A stretch of 64,000 nt of DNA from Candidatus Pseudomonas phytovorans. Its GTDB lineage: Bacteria; Pseudomonadota; Gammaproteobacteria; Pseudomonadales; Pseudomonadaceae. A model generated the notes under the pieces. It made no database searches and was not told where the DNA came from. It saw only the letters and a program-made list of their open reading frames with translations. The stretch covers positions 3,384,001-3,448,000 of the forward strand of contig CP119325.1 in the NCBI GenBank assembly GCA_029202525.1. The letters are read 5' to 3'. The position numbers were made by a program, and so were the translations under genes. Position 1 is the first letter of the stretch. Every line of letters starts with the position of its first letter. This document shows, piece by piece, positions 7,315-16,060 of the stretch.

Positions 7315-8376
7315 ATGACCCTCGCAACCCCCGTAGCAAAACGCCTGGCAGATGACCCCTCCGCCCTGGAGCGCATATGGTTTACCCGCTGCCCGGTGCC
7401 TACCGCCTCAGGCCTGGCCTACAAGCTCGGTTGGCTTGAGCAAGAGTTTGCTGCCGATGGCTTGCCCGTCTCGACCCTGCAGGAGGCCCGCCAGCTTGGC
7501 CATCACCATTACGATCACCAACTGCCCGGGCTGTTTCGCGAAGGCGGTAACGTGCCGGCACTGGCGGCACGTGCAGCAGGCTCGCCCAGCCGGTTGATCG
7601 GCCTGACCTGGATCGAGGAATGGCAAACCATTCTGGTCCGCCCGGATTCCGGTATCCGCAGTGCCGCTGACCTGCGTGGCAAGCGGCTGGCCCTGCCGGC
7701 TTGGGGCGATAGCCGCCCTGGCAGCATCGCCCGCGCCATGAGCCTGCATGGCTACAAAGGCGCTTTGGCTTCGGCAGGCCTGCAACTGGATGATGTGCAA
7801 CTGGTGGAGGTTGCCTTGCTCGATCAGGCTGCAGCCGCCGACCCGCAGCTGGGTTTGCAGCGGCTGTGGTCGGGCCTGGACTACCTGGCGCGCGGAGAAG
7901 TCGATGCGGTGTACGTGAAGGGCGCGGCGGCGGCGGATGCTGCCCGGCGACTTGGCCTGGTGGTCGGTGTTGACCTCGACCTGCTGGCCGACCCGCGCCA
8001 CCGCATCAACAACGGCACACCAAGGCCGATCACCGTGCACCAGCGCCTGCTCGACAACCACTTCGACCTGGTGGTGCGCTTCCTCGCCCAGACCTTGCGC
8101 GCCGCCGAGTGGGCAGCCAGCAACCGCGCCGCGCTCAACAGCATCCTTGAAGAAGAAACGCGTGCCGGCAGCCAGGGTGTGGCCGAGGCCTACCGCGGTG
8201 ATTTCCACACCACACTTGCGCCGGACCTGTCCGCCCAGCGCCTGGCATTTCTCGGCACACAAAAAGACTTCCTGTACCTGCACGGCTTCCTCGAAGCCGA
8301 TTTCGACATCGCCGACTGGGTCGACCCGCGGCCTTTGCAAGCTGCCCATGAACTGCTGGCCCAACGCCGCGCCTGA
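7315..8376 (+). CDS. DszB-like sulfinate desulfinase candidate (353 aa)
   Basis: Soluble type-2 periplasmic-binding-protein fold, but with no signal peptide, so it should be cytoplasmic. Length is close to DszB (365 aa). The three residues considered catalytic in DszB can be placed: Cys26 in RCPVP, His65, and Arg75 ten residues later in R-x-G-G-x-V-P-x-L, matching DszB C27, H60 and R70 with an identical H-to-R distance. DszB hydrolyses an aryl sulfinate to a phenol and sulfite; here the substrate is unknown and the activity is inferred. The start at 7315 is preceded by AAGGAG seven nt upstream and lies 23 nt after the predicted start from a sigma-54 promoter; longer in-frame extensions would begin before the promoter. 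Next gene: a class II aldolase, 18 nt away. A cytosolic ligand-binding role is the main alternative. Confidence 0.75.
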   Translation: MTLATPVAKRLADDPSALERIWFTRCPVPTASGLAYKLGWLEQEFAADGLPVSTLQEARQLGHHHYDHQLPGLFREGGNVPALAARAAGSPSRLIGLTWIEEWQTILVRPDSGIRSAADLRGKRLALPAWGDSRPGSIARAMSLHGYKGALASAGLQLDDVQLVEVALLDQAAAADPQLGLQRLWSGLDYLARGEVDAVYVKGAAAADAARRLGLVVGVDLDLLADPRHRINNGTPRPITVHQRLLDNHFDLVVRFLAQTLRAAEWAASNRAALNSILEEETRAGSQGVAEAYRGDFHTTLAPDLSAQRLAFLGTQKDFLYLHGFLEADFDIADWVDPRPLQAAHELLAQRRA

Positions 8377-8394
8377 CCTGACTGGAGATTGAAC

Positions 8395-9126
8395 ATGACC
8401 GCACTGATCAACGAACGCCCCGTCACTGCCGAACTGCAGGCCTTTATCGACCAGGTGTTGGCCGAAGCCGAAGCGGCCTTCAGCGTATTTCGCGAAACCA
8501 ACACCATCACCGCCAATGGCACAGTCGGTTTCATCGAGCGGGTGCCCGGTGAAGAACTGCTGGTATCGGTGAACTACGGCGGGCCGTGGAACCACCGCAA
8601 GCCGCTGCAGGCCACTGTCACTGACTTTGCCGGCAACGTCATCGTCGGCAAGGGCAAAGGTGGGCTGGGCCGATACACCAAGCTGTTCCAGACCCACGCC
8701 GACGTTACGACCGTGTCACACGTGCACAGCCCGTACCTCGGTGCCTGGGCCCAGACCCACCGCACCTTGCCGTTCCACTATGTACCGGTGCAGCGCTACC
8801 AGCTGGCCCGCGAGCTGCCGGTGTACATCGACCGGCGCCAGGCCGAAGTGGATTTTATCCTCGACAAGATCGCCGAAAACCCGTTCAACCTGGCCATTCT
8901 GGAAGCCAACGGCGGCTCTACGGTGTGGGGCAAGCAGGGGCTGCGGGCCACGGCAGAGTTCATCCTGTTGCTGGAGGAGGGCGCACAGATTCAATTGCTG
9001 GCTGATGCCCTGGGTGGCTCGCGGCCTTATGGGCCGGGGGTGCTGACGCAGCAGTGGAAAATGAGCGGGTTGTATGACCGTGCGACTGAGCTCGGCTTGG
9101 TGCCTGGCATCGATCGGCGTAACTGA
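8395..9126 (+). CDS. Class II aldolase/adducin family protein (243 aa)
   Basis: Zinc-dependent aldolase/decarboxylase-type fold (fuculose-phosphate aldolase and adducin head). The segment VSHVHSPYLGAW supplies an H-x-H metal pair, with further histidines in THADV and PFHYVPV. The phosphate-binding part of classical sugar-phosphate aldolases is not obvious, and the N-terminus (NGTVGFIERVPGEELLVSVN) resembles the unassigned subgroup found beside organosulfur genes. The ATG at 8395 has GGAG at 8384-8387; the upstream in-frame TTG at 8389 is too close to that site. It is co-transcribed with the DszB-like gene, so it may cleave a carbon product or precursor of desulfonation. Function not established. 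Confidence 0.8.
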   Translation: MTALINERPVTAELQAFIDQVLAEAEAAFSVFRETNTITANGTVGFIERVPGEELLVSVNYGGPWNHRKPLQATVTDFAGNVIVGKGKGGLGRYTKLFQTHADVTTVSHVHSPYLGAWAQTHRTLPFHYVPVQRYQLARELPVYIDRRQAEVDFILDKIAENPFNLAILEANGGSTVWGKQGLRATAEFILLLEEGAQIQLLADALGGSRPYGPGVLTQQWKMSGLYDRATELGLVPGIDRRN

Positions 9127-9136
9127 TTCGATCGCT

Positions 9137-9246
9137 GGGGGCGCCGTGCGCCCCTTTCGCGACACAAGGCCGCTCCTACATCGGTCGGCGTACACAGGAC
9201 CCTTGTAGGAGCGGCCTTGCGTCGCGATGGGCTGCAAAGCAGCCCC
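9137..9246. repeat. Inverted pair of GTAGGAGCGGCC-type REP elements
   Basis: First copy 9137-9180 (GGGGCGCCGTGCGCCCC stem then GACACAAGGCCGCTCCTACA), second copy 9202-9246 in opposite orientation ending in a GGGCTGC-AAA-GCAGCCC stem. It occupies most of the 166-nt gap between the aldolase and the next monooxygenase. No sigma-54 consensus was found in this gap, so the downstream genes probably depend on read-through or an unrecognised promoter. Confidence 0.8.
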
Positions 9247-9292
9247 AAGGCCCTCAAGCCTTGCACCCCACTCAAGAAAAGGACCCACCCCC

Positions 9293-10480
9293 ATGGCAGT
9301 AAAAATCCTCTGGTACCTCACCACCCCCGACGGCCCTTATCCTTGGGAACCCGAAGGCCGCTGGCACACCGATTTCGAACACCTCAAGCAACTGGCCATC
9401 GCCGCCGACCGCCTGGGATTCTACGGCTCGTTGCTCGGCTCCAGTCCCAACGAAAGCCTGGCCGTGTCGGCGGCGTTGATCGACGCCACCAAGCGCCTGC
9501 GCTTCCTGGTCGCCCAGCACCCGGGCGAGCTGTCGCCAGCGGTGTTGGCCAAATGGGCGCTGACCTTCGACCAGTTCTCCAACGGCCGCCTGCTGTTCAA
9601 CGTGGTTAACGGCAACGACGCCGGCCTGGCCACGTTGGGCGTGCATTACCCGCACGATGAACGCTACGACTTCAGCCTGGAATACTGGCGTGCCTTCCAA
9701 AGCTTCTACGCCGGCGAAACCGCCGGTTACGACGGCCGCTACGTCAAGCTTTCACCCCGTTCGCCAGGCGCTGCCCATCACCCGCTGGGCGGTTGGCACC
9801 CACCGAAGCAAAAGCCCGGCATCCCGCTGTGGGGCGCTGGTACCTCGGCACCAGGTGTGGCCCACTCAGTGCAACTGCTCGATGTTTACCTGAGCTTCGC
9901 TGACACCCCGCAAAAGCTTGGCGACAAGTTCCGCCGGGTGGCGGCCGAGGCGGCGAAGATCGGCCGTGAGCTGACCTACGGCACCCGTCTGCAGGTGATC
10001 GTGCGCGAGACCGAGGAAGAAGCCTGGGCCCATGCAGAGCGCCTGTTGCAGCGGACCTCGCTGGCCACCGCGCGCGCGGCCATCGAGCGGCAGTTGCCCC
10101 CTGGACAAACCTTCGACAGCTACGTCAGCGACGATCCGCGTATCCAGCGCAACCTCGACAGCATCCGCGCCGGGCGCCTGCCCACCGCCCGCGAGCTGGA
10201 GATCTACCCCAACGTCTGGCTGGGCCCCAGCCTGTTCGGCTTCAACATCCTTGGCCCTGCAGCCGGCACTTACCTGGTCGGCAGCGCCGAGCAGGTCGCC
10301 GAGCGTATCAGTGAATACGAGGCCCAGGGCACATCGGCATTCATCCTCTCAGGCTTCCCGCTGATTGATGAGGCACACCGGGTGGCAGATCTGCTGTTCC
10401 CGCTGCTGGACCTGGACCATGGCTTTGAAGTGCCGCGCCTGGGCGCAGCCAGCAAGCCCGGCGTGGCGCAACCGGCATGA
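9293..10480 (+). CDS. SsuD-like FMNH2-dependent monooxygenase (395 aa)
   Basis: LLM-family flavin monooxygenase of SsuD size: N-terminal VKILWYLTTPDGPYPWEPEG, the FSNGRLLFNVVNGND flavin region and C-terminal SGFPLIDEAHRVADLLFPLLD are close to E. coli SsuD. Expected reaction: oxygenolytic C-S cleavage of a sulfonate, giving sulfite and an aldehyde. At the SsuD R226-L-H228 strand it reads R-L-Q (TRLQVIVRETEEEAW), losing the His, and the Cys54 segment is LGSSPNES. It carries an extra insertion around residues 145-170 (SPRSPGAAHHPLGGWHPPKQ). The ATG at 9293 is preceded by AAGAAAAGGA. It is followed after 10 nt by the family-5 binding protein and the ABC transporter genes, forming an uptake-plus-oxidation operon. 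Confidence 0.85.
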   Translation: MAVKILWYLTTPDGPYPWEPEGRWHTDFEHLKQLAIAADRLGFYGSLLGSSPNESLAVSAALIDATKRLRFLVAQHPGELSPAVLAKWALTFDQFSNGRLLFNVVNGNDAGLATLGVHYPHDERYDFSLEYWRAFQSFYAGETAGYDGRYVKLSPRSPGAAHHPLGGWHPPKQKPGIPLWGAGTSAPGVAHSVQLLDVYLSFADTPQKLGDKFRRVAAEAAKIGRELTYGTRLQVIVRETEEEAWAHAERLLQRTSLATARAAIERQLPPGQTFDSYVSDDPRIQRNLDSIRAGRLPTARELEIYPNVWLGPSLFGFNILGPAAGTYLVGSAEQVAERISEYEAQGTSAFILSGFPLIDEAHRVADLLFPLLDLDHGFEVPRLGAASKPGVAQPA

Positions 10481-10490
10481 GGAGAGGGTG

Positions 10491-12065
10491 ATGAGCGAGC
10501 TGTTTTCGCGCCGGGTGTTTCTCGGCAACAGCCTGGCCGTTGGCGGCGGCCTGATTCTCGGCGGTGGGCTGCTCAGCGGCTGCGACAGCGGCGCGCCGGC
10601 AGCGGCCAGTGCGGCGCTGCCGGGAACGCCGGTGCACGGTGGACGCCTGCGGGTAGGCATTATCGATGGTGACCAGGCCGGCAACCTTGATGCGCACAAG
10701 CCGGTGGGTGGCGGTATCATCCGTGGCTGGGCGCTGTACGCCAAATTCTGGGAATGGAACGCCGACGTCAGCACGCGCCTGGCACTGGCCGAGTTCGCCG
10801 AGCCGAATGCCGACGCCAGCGCCTGGACCATCCGCCTCAAGCCTGGGCTGGAATTCCACCACGGCAAGAGCATCACCGCCGACGACATGCTGTTCTCGAT
10901 TCTGCGCTTGACCGACCCGCAACTGGCTTCGCCATTCGCCGGCCTGGTCGGCGCGATTGATCGACAGGCCCTGCGCAAGCTGGATGAGCGCACCATTGAA
11001 ATACGTTTCAAGCAGGGGCAAAGCTTCTACCCACTGGATGAAACGTTGATCAGCTTCGGCGGCATCGTGCCTACCGACTACCACCCGGTGACCAAACCGG
11101 TGGGTGCCGGGCCGTACCGCCTGAAAAGCTTCATCCCCGGCCAGCGCTCGCTGTACACCCGTTTTGAAAATTACTTCAAGCCCAATCGCCCCTATGCGGA
11201 CGAGCTGGAAATCATCGAATTCAAGGATCAGGTCTCGCGGGCTGCTGCGCTGCGCGCCGGGCAGATCGACGTGGCCAGTGGTGTGCAGGCCGAGCACAGC
11301 GCACTGCTCAAGGCCGACCCACGGCTGCGCCTGTATGCCTCGCCAACCACCTCGTTCACTGGTTTCAACCTGAACCTGGCCAAGGCGCCGTTTCAGGATG
11401 TGCGCGTGCGCCAGGCATTCCGCCTGCTGGCCGACCGCCAGGAACTGGTGGCGCGTGGGCTCAATGGCTTTGGCCGGGTGGCGAACGACTTGTATTCGCC
11501 TCACGACCCAACCTACAACCACGCCATTGCCCAGCGCCCGTACGACCTGGACCAGGCACGTTCGCTGCTGCGCCAGGCTGGGCAAACTGACCTGCGCGTC
11601 GAGCTGACCACCACGCCGGGGCCTGGCGTCAACGCCGCGTTGGTGTTTGCCCAGCAGGCCCTGAAGGCTGGAGTACAGGTGAAGGTCAACCAAGTCGATG
11701 GTTCGGTATTCAATGGCCCGCAACGTGAGCAATGGGAACTTTCGCCGGGCTCGACGCCGGCGCGCGGCTTTCTCGCCTCGGCGCTGCACAACGATGCGCC
11801 ACAGGCCATCTACAACCGCAGCAACTTCCACGACCCACGCTTTACCGAACTGTTCCAGCAAGCCCTGGCCCAGCCCGACCTGGCGCGGCGCAAGGCCTTG
11901 GTACACGAAGCCCAGGCCATCCAGCATGAACGTGGCGGGTTGCTGATCTGGGGTTTTTCTGACGTGCTCGATGCAGCGTCGGCCAAGGTTGGCGGGCTTA
12001 CCCCGGAACAGACCACTTTCGCTTCCTGGCGCTTTGACGAACTCTGGTTGAACCCCAATGCCTGA
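10491..12065 (+). CDS. Tat-exported lipoprotein, family-5 ABC substrate-binding protein (524 aa)
   Basis: SBP_bac_5 (DppA/OppA/NikA-type) binding protein. The N-terminus has a twin-arginine motif SRRVFLG (Arg7-Arg8) and a lipobox ending at Cys31 (LLSGC), so it is predicted to be exported folded by Tat and lipid-anchored at the periplasmic side. The mature part shows GGRLRVGIIDGDQ and DAHKPVGGG near the N-terminus and the NGPQREQWELSPG and FHDPRFTELFQQAL blocks of this family. The ATG at 10491 has AGGAG overlapping the stop of the preceding gene. It overlaps the permease gene by 8 nt. A closely related paralogue is encoded at 19973-21526. Given the context the ligand is probably an organosulfur compound rather than a peptide. 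Confidence 0.88.
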   Translation: MSELFSRRVFLGNSLAVGGGLILGGGLLSGCDSGAPAAASAALPGTPVHGGRLRVGIIDGDQAGNLDAHKPVGGGIIRGWALYAKFWEWNADVSTRLALAEFAEPNADASAWTIRLKPGLEFHHGKSITADDMLFSILRLTDPQLASPFAGLVGAIDRQALRKLDERTIEIRFKQGQSFYPLDETLISFGGIVPTDYHPVTKPVGAGPYRLKSFIPGQRSLYTRFENYFKPNRPYADELEIIEFKDQVSRAAALRAGQIDVASGVQAEHSALLKADPRLRLYASPTTSFTGFNLNLAKAPFQDVRVRQAFRLLADRQELVARGLNGFGRVANDLYSPHDPTYNHAIAQRPYDLDQARSLLRQAGQTDLRVELTTTPGPGVNAALVFAQQALKAGVQVKVNQVDGSVFNGPQREQWELSPGSTPARGFLASALHNDAPQAIYNRSNFHDPRFTELFQQALAQPDLARRKALVHEAQAIQHERGGLLIWGFSDVLDAASAKVGGLTPEQTTFASWRFDELWLNPNA

Positions 12066-13134
12066 TACTCGACACACACCCCGCACGCCGGCCTGGCTGG
12101 CCTGGTTCATTGGCCGCCTCGGTTACGGGCTGCTGACCGCCTGGGTGATCAGTCTGGTGGTGTTCATCGCCACCCAGGCGCTGCCCTCGGACCCGGCGCG
12201 GGTGATTCTCGGCCCGGATGCGCCGTTGGAAAGCATCCTCACCCTGCAACGGCAACTGGGCCTCGACCAACCGATCCTGCTGCAGTATCTGCGATGGCTT
12301 GGCGCCGTATTACGCGGGGACCTGGGCATTTCCCTGGACTCCCAGGTACCGGTGGCGCAGCTGTTGTTCGGCCGCCTCGGCCACACCCTGGCCTTGCTGG
12401 TCGGGGTGTTGGCGCTGGTCGTGCCGCTGGCGTTGCTGCTGGGGGTAAGCCTGGCCCTACGACGTGACAGCAGGCTTGACCGCTGGGGGCTTTCGGCGTT
12501 GATCCTGCTCAAGGCCACGCCGGGTTTTCTGCTGGCCATCGGCCTGGTGCTGCTGTTTTCCATGCCGGGCATGGGCTGGCTGCCGGCGGTGTCGATCCTC
12601 GACCTCCAGCTGCCGCTGTGGCGGCAGTGGCCGTCGCTGGTGCTACCGGTCGTGGCGCTGAGCCTGACTGCGTTGCCGTACCTCACGCGCATGGTACGGG
12701 CTTCGATGATCGAGGCACTGGAGTCCGAGTATGTGATCGCCGCGCGGCTGCGTGGCATCCCCGAGCGGCGCATCGTCTGGCGGCATACCTTGCCTAACGC
12801 CTTGACCCCGGCGATCCAGGGCGTGGCGCTGACCTTGCGCACGCTGGTCGGCGGTGCGCTGCTGGCCGAAGTGATCTTCAGCTACCCGGGCATCGGCACG
12901 GCGCTGAACGCAGCGATCCAGATGCGCGACCTGCCGATGATCCAGGCGGTGGTGCTGGTCATCACCCTGGCGGTGGTGCTGATCAACCTGCTGGCCGACC
13001 TGCTGACTGTACTGCTGACCCCCAAGCTGCGCACGGCACGCCGGGTGCGGATGATCCGCCGTATCCGCCGTGGCATTCGCCCATGGTGGCGGCGCGCGCG
13101 CAGCACCCCCGCCCAGGAGGCTACCCATGACTGA
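12058..13134 (+). CDS. ABC transporter permease, DppB/OppB type (358 aa)
   Basis: Inner-membrane permease with about six hydrophobic helices. Visible are the long periplasmic loop after helix 1 with LDQPILLQYLRWLGAVLRGDLG, typical of DppB, and the EAA loop LESEYVIAARLRGIPERRIVWRH contacting the ATPase. The C-terminus has an unusually basic tail (RRVRMIRRIRRGIRPWWRRAR). It starts inside the last codons of the binding-protein gene (8-nt overlap) and ends overlapping the next permease by 8 nt, so translation is coupled. Confidence 0.93.
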   Translation: MPDTRHTPRTPAWLAWFIGRLGYGLLTAWVISLVVFIATQALPSDPARVILGPDAPLESILTLQRQLGLDQPILLQYLRWLGAVLRGDLGISLDSQVPVAQLLFGRLGHTLALLVGVLALVVPLALLLGVSLALRRDSRLDRWGLSALILLKATPGFLLAIGLVLLFSMPGMGWLPAVSILDLQLPLWRQWPSLVLPVVALSLTALPYLTRMVRASMIEALESEYVIAARLRGIPERRIVWRHTLPNALTPAIQGVALTLRTLVGGALLAEVIFSYPGIGTALNAAIQMRDLPMIQAVVLVITLAVVLINLLADLLTVLLTPKLRTARRVRMIRRIRRGIRPWWRRARSTPAQEATHD

Positions 13135-13954
13135 CTCCCGTTGGCTGGCCGACCCGCAGATACGGCGCGGCGCTGTGATCACCTTGCTGGTGGCGCTGCT
13201 GGCCGCCTTCGGCCCCTGGCTGGCACCCCACGCGCCCACGGCGATGGTTGGGCCGGTGTACGGCCCTCCGGCCGCGGGGGCACCGCTGGGGCACGATTTT
13301 CTGGGCCATGACCTGCTGTCGCGGTTGCTCAGCGGCGGCCAGTCGGTGCTTTGGATGTCGGTGGCTGCGGCCACCCTCGCATTGCTGGTCGGCGGCAGCC
13401 TGGGCCTGTTGGCTGGCTTCTCGCGCAGGCGCCTGGACCAGGCAATCAGCTGGGCGGCCGATGTATCGCTGGCGTTCCCGGACCTGATCCTGGTGCTGTT
13501 GATCGTGTCCATGCTTGGTCGGGCGCCTTGGCTGATCGTGCTGACGGTGGCCATCGCCTTTATCCCTGGGGTTGTCCGTCTGGCCCGGGGCAGTGCCGTG
13601 GCGGTGGCCGGGCAGGAGTACATCGAGGCCGCGCAGATGATGGGTTACCCGCGTTGGCGCATCCTCTTTCATGAAATCCTGCCGAACATCCTTACGCCGC
13701 TGTTGGTGCACTTCGGCAACATGCTGACCTGGGCTGTGGGGATGCTGTCCGGCTTGAGCTTTCTGGGCTACGGGGTGGCACCGCCAGCGGCAGACTGGGG
13801 CTTGATGATCAATGAAAACCAGGCCGGCCTGCTGGTGCAGCCCTGGGCCGTACTGGCCCCTGCATTGCTGATCGGGGTGTTTGCCTATGGCACCAACATC
13901 CTTGCCGAAGGCATCGGCCGGGCCAGTGCACGGATTGGGGAGAAGCAGCCATGA
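13127..13954 (+). CDS. ABC transporter permease, DppC/OppC type (275 aa)
   Basis: Second membrane subunit, with the DppC-type signature HDFLGHDLLSRLLSGGQ near residues 54-70 and the EAA loop GQEYIEAAQMMGYPRWRILFHEILPNIL cytoplasmic coupling helix (about 160-185). Five to six membrane helices. The start is the ATG at 13127, with CAGGAGG seven nt upstream; it overlaps the previous gene by 8 nt and the ATPase gene by 4 nt (ATGA). Confidence 0.93.
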   Translation: MTDSRWLADPQIRRGAVITLLVALLAAFGPWLAPHAPTAMVGPVYGPPAAGAPLGHDFLGHDLLSRLLSGGQSVLWMSVAAATLALLVGGSLGLLAGFSRRRLDQAISWAADVSLAFPDLILVLLIVSMLGRAPWLIVLTVAIAFIPGVVRLARGSAVAVAGQEYIEAAQMMGYPRWRILFHEILPNILTPLLVHFGNMLTWAVGMLSGLSFLGYGVAPPAADWGLMINENQAGLLVQPWAVLAPALLIGVFAYGTNILAEGIGRASARIGEKQP

Positions 13955-15735
13955 GCGCGCTGTTGAATGTGGCGAGTGAAGTGTTGCAGGTAAGCGAGCT
14001 GCGGGTAGAGTTGGCCGGGCAGGTCGATGTGCTGGCCGATGTGTCCTTTAGCCTTGCGGCAGGGGAGATCGTTGGCCTGGTTGGCGAGTCCGGCTCGGGC
14101 AAGACCACCTTGGCCACGGCGTTATTGCGCCATGCCCGGCAGGGCGCGCGCATTGTTGGCGGGCAAGTGGTAGTGGCCGGGCAATCGCTGCTCGAACTCG
14201 AAGGCGAGGCCTTGCGCCTGGCCCGTGGCGGGCTGGTCGGCTACGTGTCCCAGGACCCGGCCACGGCGCTGAACCCGGCGTTGCGCCTGGGGACCTTGCT
14301 GCGTGAGACCCTGTTGGCGCACCAGCCCGCGCTGTCGCGTGAGGCAGTACGCCAGCGCATCGGCGAAACCCTGCTGGATGTAGGCCTGCCGGATGACGAC
14401 GCTTTCCTGCGGCGGTTCCCGCATCAGCTGTCTGGCGGGCAGCAACAGCGGGTGATGCTGGCGCTGGCGTTTGTCTTGCGGCCTCGCCTGATCGTACTCG
14501 ACGAACCCACCACCGCGCTGGACGTGACCACCCAGGCCCATGTGCTCCAGACCCTCAAGCGGCTGTGCCGTGAGCAGGGTGTGGCGGCGCTTTACGTCAC
14601 CCACGACTTGGCGGTGGTGCGTGATCTGGTGGACCGGGTGATGGTGATGTACGCCGGGCGGCTGGTGGAGGTGGCCGGGCGCGAGGCGCTGTTCCGCGGG
14701 CCGCTGCATCCCTACACCCGTGCGTTGCTTGCGGCCATTCCCGACATTGCCCGGCGCCAGCCGTTGCAGGCGATTGCCGGGCACGCACCGGCACCGGGGC
14801 AGCGCCCGGATGGCTGTGCGTTTGCGCCGCGCTGCGGCAGGCGTCGTGCAGAGTGTTCAGTGATCGAACCATCTTTGCTGGTGCATGACGGCGGTCATCG
14901 GGTGGCTTGCCTGGTGCCGCACCGGGAGCCGCTGCCCCTCGGCGGGGCGCTTTTCGAGGCTGCTGCTGTGCCGGGCGAAGCAGTATTGCTGGAGGTTCTG
15001 GGGCTGGATGTCGCCTACGATCGCCAGGTGCTGTTCGATGTTTCCCTGCGGGTGGGGCAAGGGGAGTGCCTGGCGCTGGTGGGCGAGTCGGGCTCGGGCA
15101 AGACCAGCCTGGCCAGGGCCATCGCCGGGCTGGGCGAAAACGTTCAAGGGCAACTCGGTTACGCCGGCAAGCCTTTGCCGTTCGCCGCGCGCGAACGTGA
15201 TGCCCGGTTGCGTCACCAGATCCAGTATGTGTTCCAGAATCCTTATCGGGCCTTGAATCCAAGGCACACGATCGGGCAAACGCTAAGCGCCCCTTTGGCG
15301 CATTTTTTCGGGATACGTGGTGGTGAAGCGCGTCAGCGGGTCGAGGCCGTGCTGGAGCGGGTATCGCTGCCGGCGCGCGTGGCCGACTTGTACCCGCATA
15401 GCCTCTCTGGTGGTGAACGCCAGCGGGTGGCGATTGCCCGGGCGTTGATCTGCGAGCCGAAGTTGCTGGTGTGTGACGAGATTACCTCGGCACTGGATGT
15501 GTCGGTGCAGGCGTCGATTCTGGCCTTGCTGAAGCGACTGCAGGGGGAGGGGCTGACGTTGTTGTTCGTGACCCACGACCTTGGGGTGGTGCGGGCGATT
15601 GCCGACCGGGTGCTGGTGTTGCGCCAGGGGCGGGTGGTGGAGCAGGGGGCTGCCGAGCAGGTTCTGGGGCGGCCGGTTGATGCGTATACCCGGGCGTTGG
15701 TGGAGCATTCGCCCAGGTTGCGTGCTGGCCTCTAG
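13951..15735 (+). CDS. Fused double-ATPase of an oligopeptide-type ABC transporter (594 aa)
   Basis: Two complete ABC ATPase domains in one chain, equivalent to DppD plus DppF or to GsiA. Domain 1: Walker A GESGSGKTT near residue 50, signature LSGGQQQR, Walker B LIVLDEPTTALD, then the oligopeptide C-terminal segment with Cys residues (GCAFAPRCGRRRAEC) that often bears an Fe-S cluster. Domain 2: Walker A GESGSGKTS, signature LSGGERQR, Walker B LLVCDEITSALD. Both sites look catalytically intact. It completes the transporter encoded from 10491. Transcription ends in the large palindrome at 15766-15990, facing a convergent gene. Confidence 0.93.
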   Translation: MSALLNVASEVLQVSELRVELAGQVDVLADVSFSLAAGEIVGLVGESGSGKTTLATALLRHARQGARIVGGQVVVAGQSLLELEGEALRLARGGLVGYVSQDPATALNPALRLGTLLRETLLAHQPALSREAVRQRIGETLLDVGLPDDDAFLRRFPHQLSGGQQQRVMLALAFVLRPRLIVLDEPTTALDVTTQAHVLQTLKRLCREQGVAALYVTHDLAVVRDLVDRVMVMYAGRLVEVAGREALFRGPLHPYTRALLAAIPDIARRQPLQAIAGHAPAPGQRPDGCAFAPRCGRRRAECSVIEPSLLVHDGGHRVACLVPHREPLPLGGALFEAAAVPGEAVLLEVLGLDVAYDRQVLFDVSLRVGQGECLALVGESGSGKTSLARAIAGLGENVQGQLGYAGKPLPFAARERDARLRHQIQYVFQNPYRALNPRHTIGQTLSAPLAHFFGIRGGEARQRVEAVLERVSLPARVADLYPHSLSGGERQRVAIARALICEPKLLVCDEITSALDVSVQASILALLKRLQGEGLTLLFVTHDLGVVRAIADRVLVLRQGRVVEQGAAEQVLGRPVDAYTRALVEHSPRLRAGL

Positions 15736-16020
15736 GTGTATGCCTTGGGATATGCAGCGCCTGTGAGATCGAGCGCCGCCCGCGCGGCGCATCGCGAGCT
15801 GCGCTCGCTCCCACGTTTGTTTCGGGCCAGTAACACCTGTGACAGGCGCGCGCGACCGCCTGGTTGGTACGACGCGATATCGAGCCGAGCACCAAAGGGT
15901 TCGCGCGAAAATCCCCCAGGAATAATTGGCCCGAAACAAACGTGGGAGCGAGCGCAGCTCGCGATGCGCCGCGCGGGCGGCGCTCGATCTCCAAGGCGCC
16001 AAACAACCCAAGGCATGCAC
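15736..16020. repeat. Large inverted repeat with perfect 64-bp arms, between convergent genes
   Basis: 15766-15829 is the exact reverse complement of 15927-15990, enclosing a 97-nt centre. Imperfect pairing continues outward to about 15736 and 16020. The arms contain GCGCCGCCCGCGCGGCGC and CTCGCTCCCACGTTTG, a palindrome family different from the two REP classes elsewhere in the window. It separates the convergent ATPase gene and the monooxygenase at 16061, so it may serve as a bidirectional terminator; its size and perfect arms resemble a BIME or MITE-like element. No terminal direct repeats or coding capacity were seen. Confidence 0.85.
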
Positions 16021-16060
16021 CTGGCAAACCAGATGCAACCCCAAGCCATACACCCCATCT

